The notes beneath the pieces were generated by a model. That model was not told the DNA's origin. It saw nothing but the letters and a program-made list of their open reading frames with translations, and did no database searches. Shown in pieces: positions 30,187-38,186 of a stretch of 47,413 bases of DNA. Source of the DNA: an uncultured Lachnospiraceae bacterium (GTDB lineage Bacteria > Bacillota > Clostridia > Lachnospirales > Lachnospiraceae); the NCBI GenBank assembly GCA_944381475.1, contig CALWLH010000103.1, forward strand, positions 1 to 47,413. The letters run 5' to 3'. The translations under genes were made by a program, and so were the position numbers. Positions within the stretch are counted from its first letter, which is position 1; every line of letters begins with the position of its first letter.

Positions 30187-31164
30187 CTACAGCTCTCCCT
30201 CAAGAAGATCCTGATAAAATTCCAGGTATGCGGTCTTTCCCGCTGCAATACAGTCAATGGCTGCGCTGGGATGGTGGTTTAACTGTCCCGTCAGCATGTA
30301 GGGAATGTCATAGCCCCATACCACTCCGTTTTTCTTTAGCTCCAGCATATACTTTTCGATAAACTTCAGAACCGGGTTCAGATTGTATTTGGGATTCTTT
30401 AAAAAGCCGATCAGCAGCTCCATGGCACAATTTCCTGCCCCCCTTCCCATACCGCAGTAGGTGGCATCCAGATAGCTGCAGCCCAGGGACAGGGACTCAA
30501 TGGTGTTCGCGAAGGCCATCTGCTGGTTGTTGTGAGTATGAATACCCAGGGATTTCTCCGCAGGGCTTAAAATCTCCTGATAAAAGGCAGTGAGCCTGGC
30601 GATCTGCTCCGGGTAAAGACTTCCATAGCTGTCCACAATGTAGACCGCATCCACATTGGAATGTGCCAGCATCTCCAGTCCCTGTCTCATATCCCCCTCC
30701 TGGAGCTTGGACACCGCCATAATATTGCAGGTGGCCTCATAGCCCATCTCCTTTGCGTACTCAATCATCTCGATGGCCCCAGGCATGGTGTTGATATAGG
30801 TAGCGATCCGAATCATATCCACGGGGCTCTCACTCCTGGGCCTGATATCCCTTCTGAAGTTGCATCTGCCCACATCCGCCATCACAGACAGCTTCATCCT
30901 GGGGTCCTTTTCCCCGATGATGGCCCAGATATCCTCATCCTTCGCAAACTTCCACTTGCCAAATTTGCTCTCATCAAAGATATCCCTGTCAGCCTTATAG
31001 CCAAACTCCATATAATCCACGCCGGCAGCGATGTTCGTTTCATACAGCTTCCTTACAAACTCATCGGTAAACTGAAAATTGTTTACCAGTCCTCCATCCC
31101 TAATTGTTGCGTCTAAGACTCTTACATCCTCCCTCACTGTGAGCAGGTTTCCCTTCTTTTCCAT
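30187..31164 (-). CDS. HMGL/DRE-TIM aldolase-family enzyme
   Basis: This 325-residue TIM-barrel protein belongs to the DRE-TIM metallolyase group that includes 4-hydroxy-2-oxovalerate aldolase, HMG-CoA lyase and isopropylmalate synthase. The metal and catalytic motif is LDATIRDGG near residue 17. HTHNNQQMA supplies metal-binding histidines and GRGAGNCAMELL follows. It lacks the long C-terminal domain of isopropylmalate synthase. The physiological substrate is unknown. It is preceded by a 206-bp stretch that includes a family C repeat and is followed by tRNA-Thr on the same strand. Confidence 0.85.
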   Translation of the reverse strand: MEKKGNLLTVREDVRVLDATIRDGGLVNNFQFTDEFVRKLYETNIAAGVDYMEFGYKADRDIFDESKFGKWKFAKDEDIWAIIGEKDPRMKLSVMADVGRCNFRRDIRPRSESPVDMIRIATYINTMPGAIEMIEYAKEMGYEATCNIMAVSKLQEGDMRQGLEMLAHSNVDAVYIVDSYGSLYPEQIARLTAFYQEILSPAEKSLGIHTHNNQQMAFANTIESLSLGCSYLDATYCGMGRGAGNCAMELLIGFLKNPKYNLNPVLKFIEKYMLELKKNGVVWGYDIPYMLTGQLNHHPSAAIDCIAAGKTAYLEFYQDLLEGEL

Positions 31165-31313
31165 AACTCTTTCCCTTTCTTTTTAACTTCAGTCTTCTTA
31201 ACTTTAGCCATTTAAAGCGATAAATCTTATTATACACACTTTCAGAAAAGAATCAAGAGAAATCTGCAAAAAGCTGCTCTTTTCGCCATTATCCCATGTC
31301 GCCTAGCGGCTCC

Positions 31314-31367
31314 ATGTGGATACTCGTCAAATGCCATCTCGCGCGAGCGCGGCTGTCACTTTTCTCG
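31314..31367 (+). repeat. Short hairpin repeat, family C (copy 1)
   Basis: This 54-bp block matches the reverse complement of 43505-43557 at about 43 of 54 positions with one gap. Shared blocks include ATACTCG, CAAATG and CTCG. The central stem here is CGCGC/GCGCG, where the other copy has CGAGC/GCTCG, so pairing is preserved. It lies just after the frameshifted gene at 31371. Confidence 0.65.
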
Positions 31368-31370
31368 TTA

Positions 31371-31578
31371 TTATTTTACAATATCAGTCTTGATAAAATC
31401 ACCATTTTTATCAATAATGATTTCTATACCATGATCGATAAATATACCATCGCTTTCAAACATTAAGCGAAGCGCTCCGTCAGCTTCAATCTTTTGTCCA
31501 GCATCAGCTTATTCTCACGATCAGTTCCAATTTTTCCGTTTTGAATTGTTTTAAATATTCTTCGATATTGTTATCCAC
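31371..31578 (-). pseudogene. Frameshifted small gene, unknown family
   Basis: A GTG at 31578 with an AAAGGGGG site opens a frame reading VDNNIEEYLKQFKTEKLELI that stops after 24 codons. One base out of register, a second frame continues as ADAGQKIEADGALRLMFESD and then IFIDHGIEIIIDKNGDF up to a TAA at 31371. The total of 208 bases fits a single-base indel in a gene of about 70 codons. The product would be a small acidic protein; no family is recognised. A sequencing error cannot be excluded. Confidence 0.6.
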
Positions 31579-31619
31579 GATTTTCCCCCTTTCTACATGA
31601 TCTTTACACACGACCGCTT

Positions 31620-33104
31620 TTATTGATTGCAAACGGTTTCATCATTTTCCGTATTAATTTTTATCTCCTTCTCTTCAAGAATCAATATCTTCTCCGGCAT
31701 AAGCGCCTCTGTCAGCTTTGCCTCATGAACGCTCAGAACCACCAGCCTGTTCATCTGGTATCTGCGCAGGAATACCATTGCCTTTTCTCTGGCCTTTTCA
31801 TCCATTCCGGTAAAGGGCTCATCCAGCAGTACCATCTGACCGCCTGCAAGCATCGCCCTGACAAGCTCCACTCTCCTGCGCTCCCCGCCGCTTAAATTTT
31901 TCACCGGCTTCCACAGGCATTCCTCCGGCAAAAGCTCCCTCAGAGCCTGCGAAGCAGCCTTCTCTGCTGCATTTCTTTGCAAGAAGCTGTTTCCCATGGC
32001 ATACACTACATTACTCACCGCACTCAGATGTTCAAACAGTCTGATATCCTGAAAAACCATTGTTTTCTTTTTCGGTACAGCTGCCTCACCGCCATCAGGC
32101 GCGCACAGCCCTGCCAGCATATACAGCAGCGTTGTTTTCCCTATTCCGGAAGGTCCCGCCAGCACAACCAATTCCGGCGCCTGCGCATATATGGAAACGT
32201 CAGAAAATACGACCCTTCCGTCATAGCTTTTCGTGACATGCGTCAGCGATAAGCTTCCCTGCGGCTCATCGGCACCCGCCAGACAAACAGACTCATTTTC
32301 CAAAGCAGACCGCCGTCTCCGTCTCCCATCACGGTTCTCCCCCGTCAGGCTTTTAAAAAGCATCCTGCACAAAAGCATTGTCAGCTTTTCACACCCCCAT
32401 GACAGCACCACAATGACTGCCGTCCACGCAAAAAGCTCTCCGGTTGAAAAATACAGCTTTGCCAGATACAGCCGTTCCCCGATAGAACCGCTGGTTCCCG
32501 CGATAACCTCCGCGGCGATGCCTGCCTTAAAGCTCATACCCACCGCCAGACGGCAGGCGGCAAGAAACTGCTCTCTCACAGCCGGAACGTAGACGGTGCA
32601 TACCCTTGTCCAGAAACGAAAACGAAAAACCTCCGCCAGCTCCTTATACTTCTGTTCCACATTCTGTAATCCCGCCAGCAGCTGGCTGTACAGAATCGGA
32701 AGGGCGACCAGCACCACGATCAATACCGCCAGATTTTTTGAACCCATCCACAACAGCGCAATGATGACAAAGGACGCCACCGGAATAGAGCGCGCGAGCA
32801 GAAAAAACGGATGAAGAAATTCCCTGATAAGCGTATATCTGTAAGACAGGGCAGCCAGAACAACCGCCAGAAGCAGCGCCGTCAAAAAGCCTGCTAGAAC
32901 CCTGCACGCGCTGAACAGGATACTTGTATAAAACGCTCTGGTGCCCGCCATTTGAAGGAGCGCCCTCACGGTTTCCACAGGTCCCGCCATGATCAGCTTT
33001 GAATGTATGGCAAGAGCAAGCGCCTCCCAGATTCCAAACCATACGCAGATGATCACGATTTTTCCGGCAAGCCTCTTTGACTTCGTCTGATGCGCTTTAC
33101 TCAT
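31620..33104 (-). CDS. ABC transporter permease-ATPase fusion (NitT/TauT/SsuCB type)
   Basis: This 494-residue protein joins two usually separate subunits. Residues 1-250 form a permease of the SsuC/TauC type with about six membrane helices and an EAA-like loop near 155-180. An Arg-rich linker (RDGRRRRR, near 258) leads to an ATPase domain with Walker A GPSGIGKTT (317-325), signature LSGGE (404-408) and Walker B MVLLDEP ending at Glu429. Such importers take up nitrate, sulfonates, thiamine precursors or related compounds; the ligand here is unknown. It overlaps the binding-protein gene by 4 bp (ATGA), showing translational coupling. Confidence 0.9.
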   Translation of the reverse strand: MSKAHQTKSKRLAGKIVIICVWFGIWEALALAIHSKLIMAGPVETVRALLQMAGTRAFYTSILFSACRVLAGFLTALLLAVVLAALSYRYTLIREFLHPFFLLARSIPVASFVIIALLWMGSKNLAVLIVVLVALPILYSQLLAGLQNVEQKYKELAEVFRFRFWTRVCTVYVPAVREQFLAACRLAVGMSFKAGIAAEVIAGTSGSIGERLYLAKLYFSTGELFAWTAVIVVLSWGCEKLTMLLCRMLFKSLTGENRDGRRRRRSALENESVCLAGADEPQGSLSLTHVTKSYDGRVVFSDVSIYAQAPELVVLAGPSGIGKTTLLYMLAGLCAPDGGEAAVPKKKTMVFQDIRLFEHLSAVSNVVYAMGNSFLQRNAAEKAASQALRELLPEECLWKPVKNLSGGERRRVELVRAMLAGGQMVLLDEPFTGMDEKAREKAMVFLRRYQMNRLVVLSVHEAKLTEALMPEKILILEEKEIKINTENDETVCNQ

Positions 33105-34201
33105 GTTCCGACATTTCCTCTGCCCATATAATAGAAATCCTCCTCCGGCAGCGTGCCGCCTACGCTGGTTGGATCAAGCCCATACAATACCTCAAGATAC
33201 CCCGACAGGGCGGTCTTCATTTCCTCCCCTGTCACACAGACAATGTTGCAGTATTCATACGCCTTCTGCGCCACCGCCGCCTTGATGATACCAAGCTCCT
33301 CTATCCTTTGACATGTAAGCTCCGGATTTTCCTCACCTGCCTTCACCGACTGTTCGTGCGCACTGATAAACGCCTCAACGACCTGTGGATATTCCTCCAG
33401 AAATTCATTTCTGACAATGGTCACCCCTGTCAGGAGACTGCTGTCCGCCACCGCATCCCACTCCTCCGTGAGATCCAGGGCAATATGAAGCTTCTCATTA
33501 TTCATCATGGCGGTGGTCACAAAGGGCTGAGGCAAAAGGCCGATGGCGGTATCATCCTCTGACAGGATGGCCGCCACTTCTGTGGCCTCAGACCTGTATT
33601 CGATGGTCAAATCCTCCGTGGAAAGACCATTTGCGCCGAGAAGAAACTGCAGGGCATAGTCCGGAGTGGTACCCTTTCCCGTCATATATAGGGTCTTTCC
33701 TGCCAGATCGGAGATGCTCTCCACAGTATCGCCGCACTCCACCACATACAGCACCCCCAGGGTGTTAATATCGATGACGCTGACTCCCCCCTCCGTTTTA
33801 TTATATAAAACCGACGCCAGGTTTGCGGGGATCAGGGCAATATCCAGTTCCTCCTTTACCAGCATGGTGACAATCTCATCCGCCTGCACAGCCATGTAGT
33901 AATCCATCAGACCGGCATACTCTCCCATGTAATCCTCGTACTCCATGTTTGCCAGGCCCATGGAGGTGGGGCCCTTCAGGGAGCCCACCCGGACGATTTC
34001 CGGCAGAGTCACATTCCCAGTGCCTTCTCCATCCTCCGAAGCTTTTGCGGCGTCATCCGCTGCCTCCTCGCTTGTCACCGCCTCTGTTACACCACTGTTC
34101 TGGGCAGCTGTGGTGCTTCCCGCTCCGCTCTCAGAACTGCAGCCTGCAAGCACACCCGCACACAGGACTCCTGCTGCCATTAAACCGATTATTTTTTTCA
34201 T
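33101..34201 (-). CDS. ABC transporter substrate-binding lipoprotein (NMT1/SsuA-like)
   Basis: This 366-residue protein has a lipoprotein signal MKKIIGLMAAGVLCAGVLAG followed by the lipidated Cys21. A Ser/Thr/Ala/Glu-rich linker precedes a type II periplasmic-binding fold. Segments such as VRVGSLKGPTSMGLANM, LDIALIPANLASVLYN and DLAGKTLYMTGKGTTPDYAL match the SsuA/NMT1 group. The start at 34201 has an AGGAGGAG site. It lies 58 bp after the hydrogenase gene and overlaps the fused permease-ATPase gene, so the three are probably one operon. Ligand unknown. Confidence 0.9.
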   Translation of the reverse strand: MKKIIGLMAAGVLCAGVLAGCSSESGAGSTTAAQNSGVTEAVTSEEAADDAAKASEDGEGTGNVTLPEIVRVGSLKGPTSMGLANMEYEDYMGEYAGLMDYYMAVQADEIVTMLVKEELDIALIPANLASVLYNKTEGGVSVIDINTLGVLYVVECGDTVESISDLAGKTLYMTGKGTTPDYALQFLLGANGLSTEDLTIEYRSEATEVAAILSEDDTAIGLLPQPFVTTAMMNNEKLHIALDLTEEWDAVADSSLLTGVTIVRNEFLEEYPQVVEAFISAHEQSVKAGEENPELTCQRIEELGIIKAAVAQKAYEYCNIVCVTGEEMKTALSGYLEVLYGLDPTSVGGTLPEEDFYYMGRGNVGT

Positions 34202-34259
34202 GTCTCCTCCTCTATCCTGCCCGGTATGCACTCGAGCTTTTTGAACAACCAGCAGACCG

Positions 34260-35771
34260 CTAATCGCCTTTCACTACATGGTGCATCTCAAAATTCTCCT
34301 GGTCGGGCACCTGCTTCTGAGTGCTGGACACAAACTTGTGTACCTCCAGGATGGCCTGATTGATGGGAATGTTGGTTCCCGCACCGGCGATACAGCCTCC
34401 GGGACAGCCCATACCCTCGATGAGACATCCGTTCTTTTTGCCCGCCTTTGCCAGGGCCAGCATCTTCTTGCACTCCGCCAGACTCTCCGCGTGCTCGATA
34501 TGCACCTCCGTTCCCGGATAGTACTCCTTGATACAGCTCTCAATGGCCTTCGCCACACCGCCGGCCACCGCATAGCCCCGGCCTGCCCCGGTGGCATCCG
34601 TCATGGGAACGCCCTTGCAGTCCTCAATATGGATATGTCTTGCGGTAAAGATGGCGTCCAGCTCTTCAAAGGTGATGACAAAATCCACATCGGAGCGGAC
34701 GGACTTCCTGCTGGCCTCCAGCTTCTTGGCAGCGCAGGGACCGATAAATACCACCTTGGAATCCGGGTAATCCTCCTTGATTCTTCTGGCGGTGGCCACC
34801 ATGGGGGTCAGGGAATTGGATATCTTGTCGATGGTCTCAGGAAAGTATTTTTTTGCCAGCATCGCCCAGGAAGGGCAGCAGGAGGTGAGCAGGAAGGGAA
34901 GCTTTCCTGTGGCAACCTCCTCCACATAGTGCTTTGCCTCCTCCATGCAGCCCTCATCGGCGCCGATGGCCACCTCATACACATCCGCAAAACCCAGCTT
35001 TAAAAGGGCTTCCTTGATCTGCCCGGGGGTGATGAATTTTCCAAACTGGCCGATGATGGCAGGGGCAACCGCGGCGATCACCTGCTTTCCGGACTTCATG
35101 CAGTGAATCAGCTGATAAATCTGGGACTTATCCGCAATAGCTCCAAAGGGGCAGCTTACCATACACATACCGCAGGACACACACTTGTCCGGGTTGATTT
35201 TTGCCCTTCCATGCTCATCGGACTCGATAGCTCCCACGCCGCAGGCCACAGCACAGGGTCTGGTTTTATGGGCAATGGCGTCATAGGGGCAGTGCTGCTT
35301 GCACTTTCCGCACTTGATGCACTTGCTCTGATCAATATAGGACTTCCCATTGATCATGGATATGGCTCCCCTGGGGCAGACCTCTCTGCAGGGGTGGGCC
35401 ACGCAGCCCTTGCACTGGTTGCTGACCTCATACATATTCGCCTCACAGGCGTTGCAGGCAGAGGGAATCACCTGCATCAGGGGCGGCTCATAATACTTTT
35501 CATCAATATCACTGTTCTCGATCCCCTGGGTGGCATGCACCGGCTTGTCCTCGGGTCTTAGGGAAAGTCCCATGGCCAGGCGGACCCGCTCCCGGGTGAT
35601 TTCGTGCTCTCTGTATATGCTTTCGCAAAAGTGGGGAGTTTCCCCATCGGTGATCTCATAAGGAATCGCCTCGATGTCATCGATCAGATTGTCAGTATGA
35701 TAGGCAATCTCTGCGATTCTCACAAACACTGCCTTTCTCAGTCTTCTGACATCCGTTTCCAGTCCTCTCAT
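34260..35771 (-). CDS. Monomeric [FeFe]-hydrogenase, probable group B
   Basis: This 503-residue protein has two ferredoxin-like cluster sets, CIKCGKCKQHCP (151-162) and CVSCGMCMVSCP (197-208), and an earlier Cys set CKGCVAHPCREVCP. The H-cluster domain follows with L1 TSCCPSW (Cys298/299), L2 GPCAAKK (Cys346) and L3 EGMGCPGGC. The Gly-Pro-Cys form of L2, instead of Met-Pro-Cys, and the domain order suggest the group B (CpIII-like) class rather than the main H2-evolving HydA. It would act in the cytoplasm on ferredoxin-linked H2 metabolism. An ABC importer follows; the MoxR-VWA pair lies upstream across a repeat. Confidence 0.92.
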   Translation of the reverse strand: MRGLETDVRRLRKAVFVRIAEIAYHTDNLIDDIEAIPYEITDGETPHFCESIYREHEITRERVRLAMGLSLRPEDKPVHATQGIENSDIDEKYYEPPLMQVIPSACNACEANMYEVSNQCKGCVAHPCREVCPRGAISMINGKSYIDQSKCIKCGKCKQHCPYDAIAHKTRPCAVACGVGAIESDEHGRAKINPDKCVSCGMCMVSCPFGAIADKSQIYQLIHCMKSGKQVIAAVAPAIIGQFGKFITPGQIKEALLKLGFADVYEVAIGADEGCMEEAKHYVEEVATGKLPFLLTSCCPSWAMLAKKYFPETIDKISNSLTPMVATARRIKEDYPDSKVVFIGPCAAKKLEASRKSVRSDVDFVITFEELDAIFTARHIHIEDCKGVPMTDATGAGRGYAVAGGVAKAIESCIKEYYPGTEVHIEHAESLAECKKMLALAKAGKKNGCLIEGMGCPGGCIAGAGTNIPINQAILEVHKFVSSTQKQVPDQENFEMHHVVKGD

Positions 35772-35864
35772 TTGCCCCTACCTTCCTTAAGAAAAATATT
35801 TGCTGTCATTAAATATTGTTAACATCTAAGCTGGGAAGAAGCTTTACCCGGCATATAACTATTT

Positions 35865-36062
35865 TATGATGTTGGGGTCAAAAGGTATTTTGACCCCTGA
35901 TATCACGGATTGCTCCGTGCTGAAGCACTCTCGCAATCCTAAAACAGCTCAAATCCGCACATTTTTCTGCGAAAAATGGCTACTTTTCGCTGTTTTGTGG
36001 GTTCCAAAGTCATGCATGACCATGCAAGCATGGCATGCATGACCTTTTGACCCTGATATCAT
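35865..36062. repeat. MITE-like structured element, family A (long copy)
   Basis: This element fills most of the 312-bp gap between the VWA and hydrogenase genes. Its ends form an inverted repeat of about 20 bp (17 matches) with a perfect core GGGTCAAAAGG (35875-35885) and CCTTTTGACCC (36043-36053). Inside are a GGGGTCAAAA-GGTA-TTTTGACCCC hairpin, CATTTTTC-TGC-GAAAAATG (35960-35978) nested in AAAACAGC/GCTGTTTT, and a long near-perfect stem at 36009-36043 made of GTCATGCATG and CATGCATGAC. No coding potential. A 39-bp minimal copy lies at 39508-39546. No target-site duplication is clear. Confidence 0.75.
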
Positions 36063-36083
36063 TTCATTTTGCAGCCCAATACC

Positions 36084-37319
36084 CTAATTATTAAAATCCG
36101 CCGAGGGATTCATCAGCTTCTTTATGGCATCATTCAGCCCCTTCACCGACAGCTTGTAGGTGGGGAACAGCTCCTGCAGCGCCGCCTCCGCCTGCATCCA
36201 GTCCATGAGCTTTGCGTAGTCATGCTTGGAGGGGTTCAGCCACACGATGCGCTTGAAATTCTTTTTATATAGCTGAAGCCACTCATAGCCGGAAAGGCCG
36301 TCGTTTGGTCCGCGGAAATTTCCGTCCGGGGCGTAAAGCTCCTCCGCAGCCATCTGCATATCTCCCACAATGACCACCCGGTAATCCGAGTCCAGGTTCT
36401 TAAAAAGCCAATCGCTGCTGACCCAGTCCCCATCCGCGCACTCCGGAGTCTTATACACATGACTGTAGATACAGTTGTGAAAATAGTAGGTCTTCACATC
36501 CTTGAAATGGTTGGCCTTATCCACCGCCTGGAAGAGATTGTTGCACAGATTCATATAGGGAATCATGGTGCCGCCGGAGTCAAACAAAAGCAGGAGCTTC
36601 ACCGTATTCTTTCTGGGCTGCGTCATTTCGATCTTCAGGTAACCGCCGTTATTGCAGGTGGAGTTGATGGTGCCGTCTAAGTCCAGCTCCGTCTTAGGTA
36701 TATCCAAACGGCCGGAGTATTGGCGCAGCCTGCGGAAAGCCACCTGAAACTGGCGGTAGTTCAATGCCTTGTCCGTCCGCCAGTCCCGATAGCGCTCTTC
36801 GTCGATCACCGCAAAGGCGCTCTGCATACCGGTCTTTCCGCCGATGCGGATACCCCCGGGAGCCTTGCCGGAATGTCCGAAGGCGGAGGTGCCGTTGGTG
36901 CCGATCCACTGGTTTCCCCCGTCGTGGCGCCCCTCCTGCTGGGCCTTGCGCTCCCTAAACATCTGCTCCACCTTCTTCTTGTCCTTGTCCCCCTTATCCT
37001 TCATGAGATAATTGTAATCATCCTCCGGCTTCATGAGGCGTTCGAGGGCATCCTCGCTGTCCTGGGTCTCCAGCCACTTCTTAAACTTGTCCGGCAGCTT
37101 ATCAGGAGATTTCACACTCTTGTAATATTCCTGAAAGGCCTTGTCATACTTGTCAAAATCCGTCTCGGATTTTACCAGAATCATCCTGGCCATGTAATAA
37201 AAGTTTGTAAGGGAGGCGCCGCAGAGCCCCTTTCCCAGCGCCTCCATCAGCGCCAGCCACTCTGTTGTGGACACCTCCAGGCCCTTCGCCCTCAGCAAAT
37301 AAAAAAATGGAGTAAACAT
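36084..37319 (-). CDS. VWA-domain (CoxE-like) protein, partner of MoxR ATPase
   Basis: This 411-residue protein has an N-terminal helical region, a charged linker (about 100-160), and a C-terminal von Willebrand A domain. The metal site reads LLLLFDSGGTM (Asp247-Thr251), not the usual DxSxS; a DxGGS/T form is what I recall for the COG3825-like family, which also has the following FYFHNC-type segment (here TYYFHNCIY) and VWLNPSKHDYA. The ATG follows the TAA of the MoxR gene directly (TAAATG), so the two are translationally coupled. MoxR/VWA pairs act as chaperone-like systems for metalloenzyme assembly or stress; the client here is unknown. Confidence 0.88.
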   Translation of the reverse strand: MFTPFFYLLRAKGLEVSTTEWLALMEALGKGLCGASLTNFYYMARMILVKSETDFDKYDKAFQEYYKSVKSPDKLPDKFKKWLETQDSEDALERLMKPEDDYNYLMKDKGDKDKKKVEQMFRERKAQQEGRHDGGNQWIGTNGTSAFGHSGKAPGGIRIGGKTGMQSAFAVIDEERYRDWRTDKALNYRQFQVAFRRLRQYSGRLDIPKTELDLDGTINSTCNNGGYLKIEMTQPRKNTVKLLLLFDSGGTMIPYMNLCNNLFQAVDKANHFKDVKTYYFHNCIYSHVYKTPECADGDWVSSDWLFKNLDSDYRVVIVGDMQMAAEELYAPDGNFRGPNDGLSGYEWLQLYKKNFKRIVWLNPSKHDYAKLMDWMQAEAALQELFPTYKLSVKGLNDAIKKLMNPSADFNN

Positions 37320-38144
37320 TTAATACCCTGCCCTGTTTCTCTTAATAGTTTCCAAGTCCTCGTCCTTCTTTACCACAACACCGATGAAGGGCAGCTCCTT
37401 CCTGATCTTTTCCAGGGGAATCCCGCCGATCATCAGGGCCTGTATCCAGTCGATAAGCTCCGACGTCGCAGGCTTCTTTCTCACATCCCGCATATTCCGG
37501 ATCTCATAGAATACCTTCATGGCCTCCTGCAAAAGGGCCTCCTCCAGATTGTCAAAGTGGGCCTTTACGATATCCTCCATCAGCTCCGGCTTGGGAAACT
37601 CAATATAATGGAAGATGCAGCGGCGCAGGAAGGCATCCGGCAGCTCCTTCTCCGCATTGGAGGTAATGATCACAATGGGACGCTGCTTGGCAGCAACCGT
37701 CTCCCCGGTCTCGTGGATGTAGAACTCCATCTTGTCCAGCTCCCAGAGCAGGTCGTTGGGAAACTCCAGATCCGCCTTGTCGATCTCATCGATCAGCAGC
37801 ACCACCTGCTCCTGGCTCTTAAAGGCCTCACCCAGCTTTCCCAGCTTGATGTAGTGGGCGATATCGTCCACCCCCGCTTCGCCAAACTGGCTGTCGTAGA
37901 GACGCTGTACTGTATCGTAGATGTACAGACCATCCTGGGCTTTCGTGGTGGATTTGATATTCCAGATGTACAGGGGCTTTCCAAGGGCTTTTGCCACAGC
38001 CTCCGCCAGCATGGTCTTGCCTGTTCCAGGTTCCCCCTTGATCAGCAGGGGCTTTTGCAGGGCAATGGCAATATTCACCGCCGCCAAAAGCTCCTCGCTG
38101 GCAATATACTCTCCTGTTCCCTTAAAGCTGTTCATTTTGCTCAT
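37320..38144 (-). CDS. MoxR-type AAA+ ATPase
   Basis: This 274-residue ATPase has Walker A GEPGTGKT (37-44), Walker B VVLLIDEIDKAD (Asp119-Glu120) and the sensor/arginine region ITSNAEKELPDAFLRRCIFH typical of MoxR proteins. MoxR proteins remodel client complexes together with a VWA protein. The start at 38144 (MSKMNSFKG) has a GGAGGA site; a Met four codons upstream is less well placed. It abuts the VWA gene and lies 42 bp after the SGNH lipoprotein gene. Confidence 0.93.
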   Translation of the reverse strand: MSKMNSFKGTGEYIASEELLAAVNIAIALQKPLLIKGEPGTGKTMLAEAVAKALGKPLYIWNIKSTTKAQDGLYIYDTVQRLYDSQFGEAGVDDIAHYIKLGKLGEAFKSQEQVVLLIDEIDKADLEFPNDLLWELDKMEFYIHETGETVAAKQRPIVIITSNAEKELPDAFLRRCIFHYIEFPKPELMEDIVKAHFDNLEEALLQEAMKVFYEIRNMRDVRKKPATSELIDWIQALMIGGIPLEKIRKELPFIGVVVKKDEDLETIKRNRAGY

Positions 38145-38186
38145 GATGTCCTCCAAATTTTATGTTCAATATTTTCCAAAAAAAAA

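Noticed and set aside
35800-35830. Rex-like operator upstream of the hydrogenase gene (TTAA-N6-TTAACA)
   Set aside because: The Rex consensus has a 4-bp spacer and a TTGTTAA left half. Here the spacer is six and the left half is wrong.
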